NCBI GenBank assembly: GCA_902728285.1
Contig: CACVBU010000083.1
Coordinates: 496,001-560,000 of the forward strand
Length of the DNA: 64,000 nucleotides
Source: Clytia hemisphaerica
Lineage: Eukaryota; Cnidaria; Hydrozoa; Leptothecata; Clytiidae
Reading direction: 5' to 3'
Notes under the pieces: model-generated
Databases searched by the model: none
What the model was told of the DNA's origin: nothing
The model's input: the letters and a program-made list of their open reading frames with translations, nothing else
In this document: positions 1 to 11,800 of the stretch, piece by piece
Layout: each line of letters opens with the position of its first letter
How positions within the stretch are numbered: position 1 is the first letter of the stretch
Program-made: the position numbers and the translations under genes

Positions 1-243
1 ATCACGTGTCCAGTAGCAGTTAACTCTTAACAGACAAAAAGTACGCCAAACGTACCAAGAAACTTTTAAATATTTTATCAAAGTTCCTTGGCGTGCTCAG
101 AAAACTCTACTTTCCAACGACGCTACTTTAAAGCCTTCAAAAAACATTTCCTTTTTTAAAAGTCTTCACCTGAGAAGTCATTCAACTACAATTTTTGTTT
201 CGAAAGTATCTCTTCGTACGTGATACTCTATCGAAAATTCATC

Positions 244-336
244 ATGTCTGGACGAGGTAAAGGAGGAAAAACCAAGAACAAGGCCAAGACCAGATCATTT
301 AAACGCAAAAACAAATCACAGACGACGAGCAGCTGA
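244..336 (+). pseudogene. Histone H2A N-terminal tail fragment
   Basis: An ATG opens a 30-codon frame whose first residues, MSGRGKGGKTKNKAKTRS, match the N-terminal tail of animal histone H2A (SGRGKGGK..KAKTRS). The similarity then stops: the histone fold is replaced by a lysine-rich stretch and a TGA at 334-336. No H2A core follows in any frame within the next few hundred bases. It is probably a truncated copy of a histone gene 5' end. A coincidental basic peptide is unlikely given the 16 of 18 matching tail residues. Confidence 0.6.
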
Positions 337-1124
337 AAGCAAAATTCAAAGAACCCGCGTAAACATCACAACAATTCGCTAAGGATGGTAAGAGACAAAG
401 AAAAACGACATATTAAGTCCATTATTAAACGCACAAATCTTCGTCATAAAAATTCTCAAAAGTGCGAATACATAAACTCGCTATTGTAGGCTTAAAGGAA
501 GATGTGAATGAGAAAGTAGACCACCTCAACTTGTTGCTATAAGATTCATATTACCGAGTTTATGTATTTGCACTTTTGAGGACGGTAGAGTGACTGAAGC
601 GATTTGGAAAAACCCGCAATTCCGCCCCGCAAAATCGAGGACGGTAAAAGTGCTGATTTACCGTCGTCCTCAGCTGGTCAGGATCTATCAAATTAGAACC
701 TTACCGTCTCCGTCGCTGAAAAACACACATACATAAACTCGCTATTATTCTTGAGTTACCGGGCACCGAGTATACGCTTGGCCTTTGGTTTCAAGATAAG
801 GTATGTTTTAAACTGAGTAATGACTATTTATAAGGGCAGATTTTTGATAAAAGAAATTTCATCAAGGGTTTTCTATAGCATAAGATAACATTCTTTGCGC
901 ATTGAGAGCCTTGAGGATTCTTTAAATAAATTGACGTCACAATTCAGCAAAAGTTTAAAAAATGACGTCAAATAATAAATTTGTAGTTTTTTCTATAAGG
1001 TCAATTAAAAAAAGAAAGTTAGTAAAATATTTTTAGCGATAGCAATAGACATTAGTCGTGTTTATTTCTATTGCGAGATTTTGATTATATTGCTTATTTT
1101 GAAATTAAAATTTGTGTTGTCAAA
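337..1124. other. Intergenic, short inverted repeat
   Basis: No gene seen. A segment near 462-487 (gcgaatacataaactcgcta) recurs inverted near 550-575 and again in direct orientation near 725-745, so this is a small foldback repeat. The sequence just before 1125 is AT-rich and should hold the promoter of the coiled-coil gene. Confidence 0.4.
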
Positions 1125-2664
1125 ATGTCTGACGACATTCGAAAAATGTATAACAAAGTTCTTTGCGAAGAAAGTGAAGAACAGATGGTTCAATTTCGTC
1201 AAGAAATGAAGTTGAAAGAAGAAAAACATAAAGTGATGTTTGAGAAAATTCAAATGGTAAGCTTTGATTTGTTTGGAGTATTTGTTTTCGACTTTGGTCT
1301 CTTAAAATTACATTCACTTTCCCCATCAGCATCATTTCATTACACCTCATCTCGTCGTTATTAAACTTTAAGTAATTAATTCATCACTTTTTGTAGACAG
1401 CTTTTCTAACCATTAAAGCAGTGTCAAACAAATGACCCGTTAAACGTTCCAATTTGCCTGAAAATGGTCGACATCAATTCTTTCAGGAACTCTTTCATAA
1501 ATAACTTTCTACTTTTTTCATGATCAGGAAAATGATAAACTGTTGGAGAACCTCACTCGAGTGCAAGATGAAAACAATCACTTCAAAGATGAGATCTTTC
1601 AAAAGGATAAAGAGATTGCAATCTTGCAGAAGGAGATATATCATTATGAGCATTTTCAAGATAAAAATGATAGAAAAATGTTCCTCCAAGACAAAAAAAT
1701 CCAACAATTACAAAAAGAATTAGATGCTTACAAGCTCTCAAATTATGTCGATGGCTTGGCAGTTTCGATGACCAAAGAAGCTTCTTTGCATCAAGAGGAA
1801 TCAGTCCAACGCAAATTAAAAGAATGTGAAAATAGTAAAAAATCACTCGAAGAATTGATGAACAAACTTGAAAAACTGCGGGAAAGTCTTGATGAGAAAC
1901 AAAGTAGAATCGCCTGCTTAGAGGAACTGAATGGAGAGCTTGATGAAGACTTACAAATGGCTGATAATGAGATTGATAGATTACAAGGATGTGTTGGTAA
2001 GAAAGAAGGAATGAATGCAAATCTGGAGAAATGGAATACGAAACTGGTAACAGATCTTCAATCAGCTGACGCAGAGGCTGACCAATTGCGACAGAATGTT
2101 CAAGCTAAGGAAGTTGAGATTCAATCTTTGAAGCAATTGAACGGAGAGCTTGATAATGGTATACAAATGGCTAGCCAGGAGCTTGATGCTTTGCACCATA
2201 ACAATGCTAAATTGGAAGATACCTTGGCCAGAGTTACAGAAGAAAAGGAACAATTTGAGAAAAGATTAGATGAAGCGATAGACGAACAAGATATGCTGGA
2301 TAGGTGGATTCGAAAATTGAATACTGATAAGAAAGAATGGAAAGAGCGGTGCGAGAAGAATGAGAAAATGTTTGCCAAAACTGAAGGTAACCTTGCATTG
2401 ATGACTGGTGAACGTGATGTTAAAGCCTCATTATTGGTAGACGCAGAAGAAGAACTTAGATTAACCCAGAATGCTAGAACACGCCAGTACTACCATGACT
2501 TGACCATTCAAATTGGTTTACAACACTTGAAAAGTGACATGGAAAAGAAAATGCAATCATGCAATGGTAGTGGTATCTTCAACTTCCGAAAATCCACTTC
2601 CAAACTCGAAATTGTCAACAAATTGCTCGTCCACGTTAAAAGTGCGTTGAACACGAATGCCTGA
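1125..2664 (+). CDS. Coiled-coil protein with three 35-residue repeats
   Basis: Two exons, 1125-1256 and 1528-2664, joined in phase 0 across an intron with GTAAGC and TCAG ends, give a 422-residue protein. The start is the first ATG of the frame. Nearly the whole chain is charged, heptad-patterned coiled coil rich in Glu, Lys, Leu and Gln, without signal peptide or membrane segment. Residues about 175-209, 210-244 and 245-279 are three consecutive 35-residue (five-heptad) repeats, for example beginning LEELNGELDED and LKQLNGELDNG. The last 60 residues are less regular and end in a basic, hydrophobic segment. I do not recognise the family; it resembles cytoskeletal or centrosomal coiled coils only in composition. 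It is convergent with RABGGTB and may lie inside one of that gene's introns. Confidence 0.8.
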
Positions 2665-2689
2665 TTTCTTTGTAACATCTTTCATCTCG

Positions 2690-2695
2690 AATAAA
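2690..2695 (+). terminator. Polyadenylation signal of the coiled-coil gene
   Basis: AATAAA 26 bases after the stop codon at 2664, followed by an A- and T-rich stretch. This supports the coiled-coil frame being a real transcript end. Confidence 0.65.
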
Positions 2696-2936
2696 TATAA
2701 CATCAAAAAACATAAAAAAACTTTTTTGCTAGGGACATGTGTTCGGATATCGTTGTTAGAAATTATTCATAAAGGCTCATTGTGTTGTTGGGGTCATAAC
2801 AAAAGCAGGCTTAGGCACCGGTCTACCCGAATGAATAAACCTTTCCAAGCTATTTGTCGGTCTTAATCAACAGATATTGTCATTCACTCGATCGAATAAG
2901 AGAAAATAGGCCGATAGGAACATGAAGGAAACTCAC

Positions 2937-5173
2937 CAATAATCGAAGAGCTGCAATTGCACAAAATGAAAAACGACTGTCTACTTCACCTAAAATAGAT
3001 GAAATCGAGTAGTTTGAGAAGTGTCTTTCAGCACCAGTTTTTGAGTCATGCATTTAAATTATAATAAGGAAAAACTTAGGACATCTCTACTTCAAACCAT
3101 AAGACATAAAAACATAAAATTCAAGCTGCATCAAGACCAGGAGAAATACGGCAAGTCCATTTTCGTGTCTTTTTGATATTTTAAAACTCTCACTTGAATA
3201 TCCATGTAGGCCAACAAAATCGACAATAGTATCTTACAAATAATTTAAAACATAAAAATGTGTCGGTGCATTTTACCCCATTTGTCACCAAAGAAGGATC
3301 CATCTTCTTGTTGCAAGCCAGCAATGAATGAAGAAGTCTTGTCCCTATCAATGTCATCTAACCGATCAAATAGTGCTAAAATCTACAATGAAAAAGGGGA
3401 GTTTTTTTCATTTAGAGCTGTGCACAAAAAGAGCGGACAGTAGAAAATAATTCTAACTCGTACACATTTTTTATAAAGACAAAGTATATATAAGAACATA
3501 AGGCTTCGATGACCAATCTGTTAGGATCCAGTTAAAAACATTTTAAGGCTTTTGTGGACTCAAAACACCCGTTTTCTCAGGAAAATGGGTAAAAATGCTC
3601 ACAAAATGGTGAAAATAAGAACATTTTAAGAACATTTTTTAGGCTTGAAACCCAAAAAGTTAAGAACATCCGGAGGCTTCAAAAATGTTTGACGTTCTTA
3701 TAAAAAAAAGATCAGAAATTGGCTTATATCGATCGACTCGTTAATGGAGGAAAAATTAATTATGCGAAATGACTTCATCAAAGATGGATTGGAAAGTTTA
3801 TCTCAAGTTGAAGACGATATTTCAATTGACGATTGTTTAGAAAAAGGAAGAATTGAAATACAAAGGTGATAAAGATGATCCGATTTTCCACATTTTGTTT
3901 AGTTAATGATAACTTTTCACTGTAGATACCACCCAAGTAGCAATTTGAAAGTTGAACTAAAAACAGTTAAAACAATTTAATATTTTTCCGAAAGACAGCC
4001 ATACAACACATACCTGAATTGAACTTAGCGTATAAAGCAAGTGAGCATCGTGATTCTGACAGGCACTAAAACCACCATTTGGATGTTGGCAAGCCAAAAC
4101 AAACTCTAACACTTCTTTTTGGTTCATCGCTTCCAGTCTCTTCATCAACGACATTGCAGTCAACCCCCAATAAACACCACTCACTCGCAGGTATTCCGTC
4201 ATTACGTATTCCTACGTACAAAGATTGAAAACAAACAAATGCTAAATTTCAAACAAATTCCTGGGAATATTTGTAACAGTAAGTGGGAGATGCGAGGCAT
4301 CATGTACACTTTCAAATTAGAGAGTCCAATAGACCTTTTCATAAATTACGCCACGAACATCACTTGCCTCGTTTTGAAATTATTGCCAAGGTGATTAACT
4401 TCCAGCGGATTTTATCAAAACTACTTTCTATTCATAAAAAAATCATGTCTCAAGGGATATAATCACCATGGTAATTATTTGAATACGAGGCAAGTGATGT
4501 TCTTGACGTAATTTATGAAAAGGTCTTTAAGGGACCCTGTCCATTGTAAAGTAGAAATTATCTTAGGACATCTTGATTACATTCCAGATTAAGTCCATCC
4601 GCCAAATGTGCACTCTTTTTTTACAACGGTGTGGAAATCAGCGTAATTCGACAAATTGCCATGTAAGTGTTTTCCCTATGGCAGCGAAAAAGAGTGTACA
4701 ACTAAAACGAATGAACTTTCTTCGAATGAATGAAATTGAAACTTAACAAGTCATACTTACATAGTCTTCCTTCTTTTCTTCGTAAGCCTTGATGTATTCT
4801 GCATGTTTTTCCATCAAAAGTGTTTTCGGTGCATTTTCTGGGATTTTCGCATCTTTGATTTGAGTGCTCTGAACAAAAAGATATAGCATTTGGAAGGCTC
4901 GATGGCCAAAATAGAAAGAACAAGTTAAGAAAATTTTAAAAGCGTCCAATTTCTTAGGAAAATGGACCAAAATACTCACAAAATGGTGAAAAAACGTTAA
5001 GAACATTTTCAGGCTTGAAACTCAAAAAGATCCGAAGGCTTCAAAAATTTTGGATGTTCTTATTAAAAAAAACATGCATGCCAACAAGTAGAATTTCCGA
5101 CTATCTTCATAATTGGTTGGCTTGCTACTCATCAAATAATTTTTGAAACTTTAGGATAAGAGAGTCTTACCAT
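2937..5173 (-). CDS. RABGGTB: Rab geranylgeranyltransferase beta subunit, N-terminal half (five exons)
   Basis: Beta subunit of Rab geranylgeranyltransferase, which attaches geranylgeranyl groups to C-terminal cysteines of Rab GTPases. Coding exons on the minus strand: 5171-5173 (only the ATG), 4761-4868, 4014-4211, 3277-3382 and 2937-2989. All junctions are GT-AG and in phase, giving 156 residues. Diagnostic pieces include [44 protein letters not shown] and [11 protein letters not shown], which follow the human protein. Human RABGGTB has 331 residues. The second half of the alpha-alpha barrel, including the Asp-Cys-His zinc ligands, is not found in 1-2936. The remaining exons are either beyond the left edge, which would put the coiled-coil gene in an intron, or lost. 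A LINE-like or MITE-like repeat shared with 10.8 kb sits in introns 1 and 3. Confidence 0.85.
3497..3715. repeat. Dispersed repeat, copy 1
   Basis: Sequence beginning aacataaggcttcgatg and ending with ggatgttct-type text recurs near 4885-5070, 10829-11105 and, in partial form, near 47630-47700 and 60005-60080. All copies share phrases such as ttaagaacatccgaaggctt and ctcacaaaatggtgaaaa. No coding capacity; class not recognised. Confidence 0.5.
4885..5075. repeat. Dispersed repeat, copy 2
   Basis: Second copy of the repeat described at 3497-3715, lying in RABGGTB intron 1. It contains ctcacaaaatggtgaaaa and the aggcttgaaactcaaaaaga segment. Confidence 0.5.
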
Positions 5174-5856
5174 ATTTATTTACTGTATGTATCGAATCAA
5201 TCCCTTTTCCAAAATTTTCATTTCATTTCATTCATCTCATTTTGTTTTTCATGTTTTTTTTCTAATTTTATCTAAGAAATAGAAATAGAAACAAAAAACA
5301 ATTGTCCTATCAGAGTTTATGAAATAAAGTTTGCCTGGTAAGGTTAAAGTCGTCTACTGGGTGTTTCGATTTCAATCGAATTCGAGTGAATATGATGGTG
5401 AAATATTTAACAACAAAGCTTCCTGTAAAAAAAAAATTAAAATCTTCAAAGTTAATACATAATAGCCTAAAATTTTATAAATTTACAAAAACCATATATT
5501 TTTCTTGCAAATCTTCAGTTTTCGTCACCACCTGCAACTCCCGTCATTTAACGTACGCAGTTTTCAATTTTAAACCATTCATTATTATTTTCAAGATAGT
5601 AATCATCATCAACGATGGTCAAAACGTCATTTGATTGGGTCGGTACTTTTTAAAAAGTGAGGGATAGAATGTCAATAGAAACAGAAGACACTGGAAGAAC
5701 TTAAAAGCTAAAACCACTTCTACCACGTGAAAAGTCACAAAATAATCCGCTTTCAAGACATGCATCTTTTCAACATTCTGGTAACCACGAGTGATGAAAT
5801 ATCTCTGGAAAAGTGATATCCTTGTTAAATACCAATGGAACCTTCTTTGTAGATCG
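5174..5856. other. Spacer between TYW3 and RABGGTB
   Basis: It should hold the 3' UTR of TYW3 and the promoter and 5' UTR of RABGGTB, both on the minus strand. No canonical AATAAA for TYW3 was found here. An open frame at 5386-5634 on the plus strand has AT-biased, low-complexity translation and is not supported as a gene. Confidence 0.4.
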
Positions 5857-8800
5857 TCACGTGTCTTCTTCTTTGAGCGCATCTTTCAAAGCGTTGAAGA
5901 ATCTAAGGCATCGATTGAAAAAAAAACTAAACATAAATTTTAGCCAGACAAAAGGAGGTCAACAAGCGAAGGGAAAACGTTTTACTAATGAAAGAGCTCC
6001 TGTGTGTCTTGATTGCCCATGCTTAATAAAATGAAGCAATAATACTCGAAAACATGGGAAAATTAGAGAGGAGGTTTACAAGCTACAACCCCAAGTTACA
6101 GATTACATAATTTGTCTCGAATAGTCTATTTCTATTTTTACGCCTCAATATCATATCATCACACATCAATTCTACCCGAAAAGATACTTTCGGGAATCCA
6201 ATAAACGAGGTAAAAAATATTTTTTTTACTTATCAATCTTGGCGAAATTCTCGTCTAGTTTGCCATTCGCTAGTACAACCAGTTTCTCGAGATACTGAAA
6301 AATACAAGTATGACGAATGAATGACCTACAGTGGATTCTCGCTAATCCGAATTTATAATATTATCATATATACTGACTGACTTTTAGTTCCCTTCAAGGG
6401 AAAGACCTAATAAAATACTTTTTTTTTTAAATTCGAATCTCTCTGTAATTCGAACAAATAAGACTTCCCATTCAAGTTCCAATTAGCAATACCTATTCAA
6501 CATCAACATTTTTTAGTTTTTTTGTATAAGGAAATGAAGACAAGGGAGTCAAAAAAACACTTATAAAAATCATCTTTTAAAATATCGTATTTTTTTATAG
6601 TATCCTCCAAAAAAACGTCCAGGGGTTAACTTACTTCTTTTGGCACTCGTGTAGTTTCATCAAATGCTAGTGGAACCTCTAAGCCATGAGTTGAACGAAC
6701 CGCCTGAAACAAGATAGTTTTATGATGTAACGACTGATAAAGATTCGAGAAATATCATTTGAAAGATGTCATAACAGATTTTCAAAAAAAAAGCCAATCT
6801 CGATGTAGTTTTTTACTCGGGCGGGCGGAATGGGTCACGGCGATGATTAGTGTAGAAGTTTTCTATCCAAAATACATATCATCTGACCAGTAGCACTTTT
6901 CATACCATTAAGAGTTAGTTCATCTAATGTTTCCAGCTCACCCAAATAGAACCTTACATGCAACCGCTAGTTGTTAAATAGCGTAAAGTACAAAACGTAA
7001 TGAATCTGGGTGGATGTAGGGGTAGTAGTCACGGGTAGTCGGGGTTTGGGATGGCGAAATATGTCGTTCTTTGATAGTTAGAGTTAGGGTTAGGGTTTGT
7101 CGTTCTTTTTGTCGCTATTTAATAGTTATTTGTCGTTCTTTTTAACTGGTCTGGAAACGTTAGATGAGAGTCTCTTTAAGTAGTGAATTTTAACACTAAA
7201 CCAATATTTTGCTGGTTTATAAAAAAAAAGAGTTGTGAAATCATTAGCGCCTATAATAATTTAATAATATAATATTTACATACCAGCATTATTTTTTTCT
7301 TTTTGCCGATGACCAGACCAGAATTTCTGTAACCACATTCCAAAGCAACTTTCAACTGCAAAAAGTTAAAAAGAATAGAAATATTATATTCGGAAAAATT
7401 ATTAGGTACTTAGGCAATCGAAATCTTAGAACCAAAATAATTACTTTTTTAAATAAGTCAAAGGAATACTTTTATAACATGGGCCCCGGCGATCCATTTT
7501 GAGTGTGGGGGGGGGGATATTTTGGAAAAAATGTCACCCACCATGGTTGGGCGACGAAGAAATTTTTTCACTTTTTACACCCTCAAAACACCTTTTAAAA
7601 ACGTTATCTAAATTGGGGAGAATAATAGTTTTTATGGCTTAAAATAGTAACTTTAAACAAAATATGGCATGGTCTGCAAAAACGTGACGTTGACGGGGCC
7701 CATGTATAAGAAATCAATTATAACGTATGATTTTCCAGAACGAAATTTGACAAAGTAAGCTCATCTTTATAATTGGAACATCGAGCGTGACTTTTAGCGA
7801 AATGGAATGAACAATTTCATATTGAAATAGGTTCTGAAACATAGTGGGAAAATTTGGAGACGCAGCCTTATTCACCTTTTCGACCGTAGCCGCCAATTGC
7901 CGCGCGGGCATTTTTTTGTCCGCTTTATCCCACTAAAACCGTTCCAGTTTTTTTTCGCACCTATAGACAATAGAAAAATGTGTCAAAAAAGGATTGGATC
8001 GAGTTTAGGGGGATAATCAAATAATTAAGTGAAAAGGTGTATTATAGGAGATAATTTTACTATTGAGAAAAAAAGTTACTACTGTTAATACTGTTAGTCA
8101 GTTTATGTGAAATAAAATTTTTTTAATCGAAGTGAGCATCCAAAATTAGTGATTCGACATACTCAAAAAGGGAAGCTGTAATAACAAAATATCACATCAC
8201 AGTCATAATTACCAAACCCATGGTACTATATTGGGATGAAAAAATAGCTTTAACAAACGAGAGAAACTTTTCAGTTTACGTTGGAATGTTAACCGACATG
8301 ACTGTATTTACCGTTTTGGGAAGCTCGGAATTTTCATGTTTAGTAAAAAAAGGAACAAAATAGTGAATAATTACCAACCCATGGTAGTATATGGGATGAA
8401 AAAATGGTTTTAACATACGAGAGAAACCTTTTAAAGTTTGCACCTTTCGAATAATGTTGGAATGTTAACCGACCCTATTTACCGTTTTAGGAAGTTCGGA
8501 ATTTTCAAGTTTAGTAAAAAAAAGTAACGAAATAGTGAAAAAGCCGAATCGCCAAGGTTGTTAATTATCATATAGATTTGTTTGAACAGACGGACAGGAG
8601 CATTATATGAGTCTCTGATGACAAAAAACTGTTTTTGATATAAAATAGGGTGAAGCATTCGCGAAAACTTGAGACTTATCAAATTAATGACAGGTGAACT
8701 AATAGAAATGAAACTTAGCTCAAGAAACTTCTAGGGTCTAGGACTTAAAAGCCCTTAAAAACCTTTGTTTTGAGAAAGAAAGTCTTGGACCTGATCTGAG

Positions 8801-11800
8801 TATAGAACTTAAAGGAAAGAAGCTTTTACTTTCAGGTGAAGATTTGTGAAAAACAGTTGATCATAATTTGATTAAAACTTTTTCAAAAAGAAACATCAAA
8901 AACTAATCTACAGGAATTAACGAGCCGTGTTTCCTTAATAATAGATAATTTCTGAATTTATAAATGTGGATAATTTTTGTGAAGAAGTAATTTTTGTGAA
9001 GAACATCATTTTATCATTTTGGATTGAGAAAAAAACGTCGAAAGGAAAATGAATAACTCAAGTACTGGCTTGCAAAACAACACTATCACAAATCAAAGAT
9101 TCCAAATAACGCAACAGGAGATCGAACTCATCAAACTGATGTTAGAAACACAGAAATATCTATTGGAGTATATTCAACCAGTGCTAATGGGATTTTTCGG
9201 TGGCGTAGGTAATCTACTCATCATTGTATACTTTCTGAAAATCAATTTCAAGAGCCTCAAAAAGATGTCGTCCTATCATTTCTTGATTATAAATTTAGCG
9301 GTTGCCGATTTTTTGACTTGCATTGGAACGTCTGTTTTCTTCCCGTTTCTCGTCAAAGGAGATATCTGGGCACGCAGATTAGCTTGTCATTATGGAGTTG
9401 ATTTTTCAGCTGGTGTTTGTCCTCTAACATCATGCTGGATTCTGGTTTGGCTATCCTATTCGAGATATCGTGGTATTGTAGAGCCCTTTAAGCCTGGTTT
9501 CAGTAAAAGAAAATGGGCTTGCGTTTGTACCCTTACTTGGGTTGTGGCCCAATTGGTTTTCCTTTATCTACTCCTCAAACGTCGCTTCATCGAAGAGCAC
9601 CTGTTCTGTACAATCGATGTTAACGACTTAAATATTTTCATTCAAATGTTATGTCTGATGGCGATCGATTGTGTTTTACCGGTATCGCTCATGACTTATT
9701 TCTATCATCAAATGAAACAAAAACTTTTCCAAGAAGAGAAAAAGAACACTTTCACACTCAACGATAAAAGCCGTCGAAGGAATCGGATAGCGTTACGAAA
9801 CATAAAAAATCTTAACATTGTTTACGCAATTTTTGTCATCCCTGGCCGTCTCATAGACTCTTTAATTTATATCACGACGTGGTTGGACGTGAACGAAGGA
9901 TTTCTATTTAACGAATTATTCAAACATTTCTTAAGTTTGATTTACGCTTTGTCGAACGCAGCAGTCTATCTCAATAACGCATGTAACATCATTGTATATA
10001 TTAAACTTGTTGGCGGATTCAGACAATTTCTGGTAGACATATTTTGTTGTGGTTTTTTGAGAAAGTGATTGAGAGGCATTGCAAGCCTCATCACTTTAAC
10101 TGTCCATACACAGTGTGGGACCCTTTTTATATTCATTTATTGATAAAATGGTAAAAATATGGTAAAAATATGATAAAAATCTCCTTAAAATGAATCCACA
10201 TTCTAAACATTTAAGAACTTTCTCTCTTCCCTTGCCTTCGTTCCTGAGCCCTTTACCTTTTGAAAAATAATGAAAAGCTACACGTAACTACAATTCTGAA
10301 TGCACCTTTTCGACCGTAGCCGCCAATTGCCGCGCGGGCATTTTTTGTCCGTTTTGCCACCCTAAACTCGATATCCAATTCTTTTTTTTTAACACTAGAC
10401 GAGACGGTTTTAGGGGGGGGGGGGTAAAACAGACAAAAAAATACCCGCGCGGTAATCGGCGGGTATAGATACAACTCTCTGAGTAGAGACAAGGGGAGTG
10501 AAATGTTCAACGTCAGTACCTATCTTAAAGGATAAAAGGATAAATAATTAAGAATGAAAAGTTCTTACAAATGTTTGTGCATGTTCCAAGGTGCGACATT
10601 GGACATGTAAAATAAAGGATTCATATTTGAAGATGGCACCAGTCAAATCACCAGCCTCTTCCAAAACATTGATCTAGAAGGGTAAAAACAAAAGGATTAA
10701 CTGGAGCTGTAACCCCATGAACTCATAATATCAGAGGGGTTTTCAACTTTCCGTTCAGAGGGTTTTAAAAAGAAGACCTAATTATGATTATTAGAACAGA
10801 AACACACGTTTTTTTATAAGATCAAACTATATAAGATCATAAGGCTTCGATGGCCATTTTGGACATTTTTTGGACATCATCCACCAAAGTTGCTCTATTA
10901 TTAAATGTGTATTATTTTATATTATTAAAAACAGGTTTTTCCTTTTTTGGCGTTTTTTGGACAAAAATGTCCTTCGCCTATCCGCCAAATTAAATTTCCG
11001 CCAAAATTTCTTCCTTTAATGTACTCACAAATTTTTAGGCCTAAAACTTAAAAAGTTAAGAACATCCGAAGGCTTCAAAGATTTTGGATGTTCATATTAA
11101 AACAACGTGCACTAGACCCCAAATCATTCAATCAATTTATTCAGACAAATGATCGCTGATTTTCATACCACATTTTCTGTTGGAACTGGTTCATGGGAAG
11201 AAAGAAGCCATTTGCAACCTTTCTTCTTGTTTTCACCCTAAAAATTTATGTGATCAAGAAAATAATAGAATAAAATATCATAAAAAAGATAATTCACAAT
11301 TAAACAAATTCAAATCACTGAACGTTTGAGAATAGGGTAAGTCCTTTCAAGAATTTTCTTCATTGTTATTGGTAAAAAACTGACAGACACAATCGTACTC
11401 GAGATATACCCAAAAAGGTAAATCATTCTTATTTTGACAACGTGCATGTCCTTGATCTCAAGCAATGTTTTCACCAATGACCTTTTAATTGACTTGAAAT
11501 TTCTATCTTTAAAAAGGTACGATTGTCTGTCAATTAATGACAAAATATAAATGACAATCAATCAATAAAAATCGTTGATCCATAATGATTCGGAGAAGTT
11601 TTTGTGATCGAAATCTTACTCTTAGGTTCCAAATAAACGGGGGGGGGGTTGGAAAATTTTCTAGATTATAATAAACGGGGGGGACCTAATTGCCGGGGGG
11701 GGTTGGAAATTGTACTTCTGAAACCCAAAAGTAAGGTAAAAATAGGCCAAAATCAGGCTATTTAGAGCAAAATAAGGGGCCTTCTCTTTGACAGCTGAAA

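Noticed and set aside
2790..2870. Possible next RABGGTB exon on the minus strand
   Set aside because: A few bases resemble the GFGCRPG region, but stops interrupt every frame and no splice sites fit.
3130..3240. Possible decayed RABGGTB exon between exons 4 and 5
   Set aside because: The reading CRFCWP looked like RFSFCA, but the true exon with [11 protein letters not shown] is at 2937-2989 and joins exon 4 in phase.
3744..3869. 41-codon plus-strand frame ([11 protein letters not shown]...)
   Set aside because: Codon-like and ending in an AAG-GTGATA donor-like context, but with no partner exon, homology or acceptor that I could support. It lies in a RABGGTB intron.
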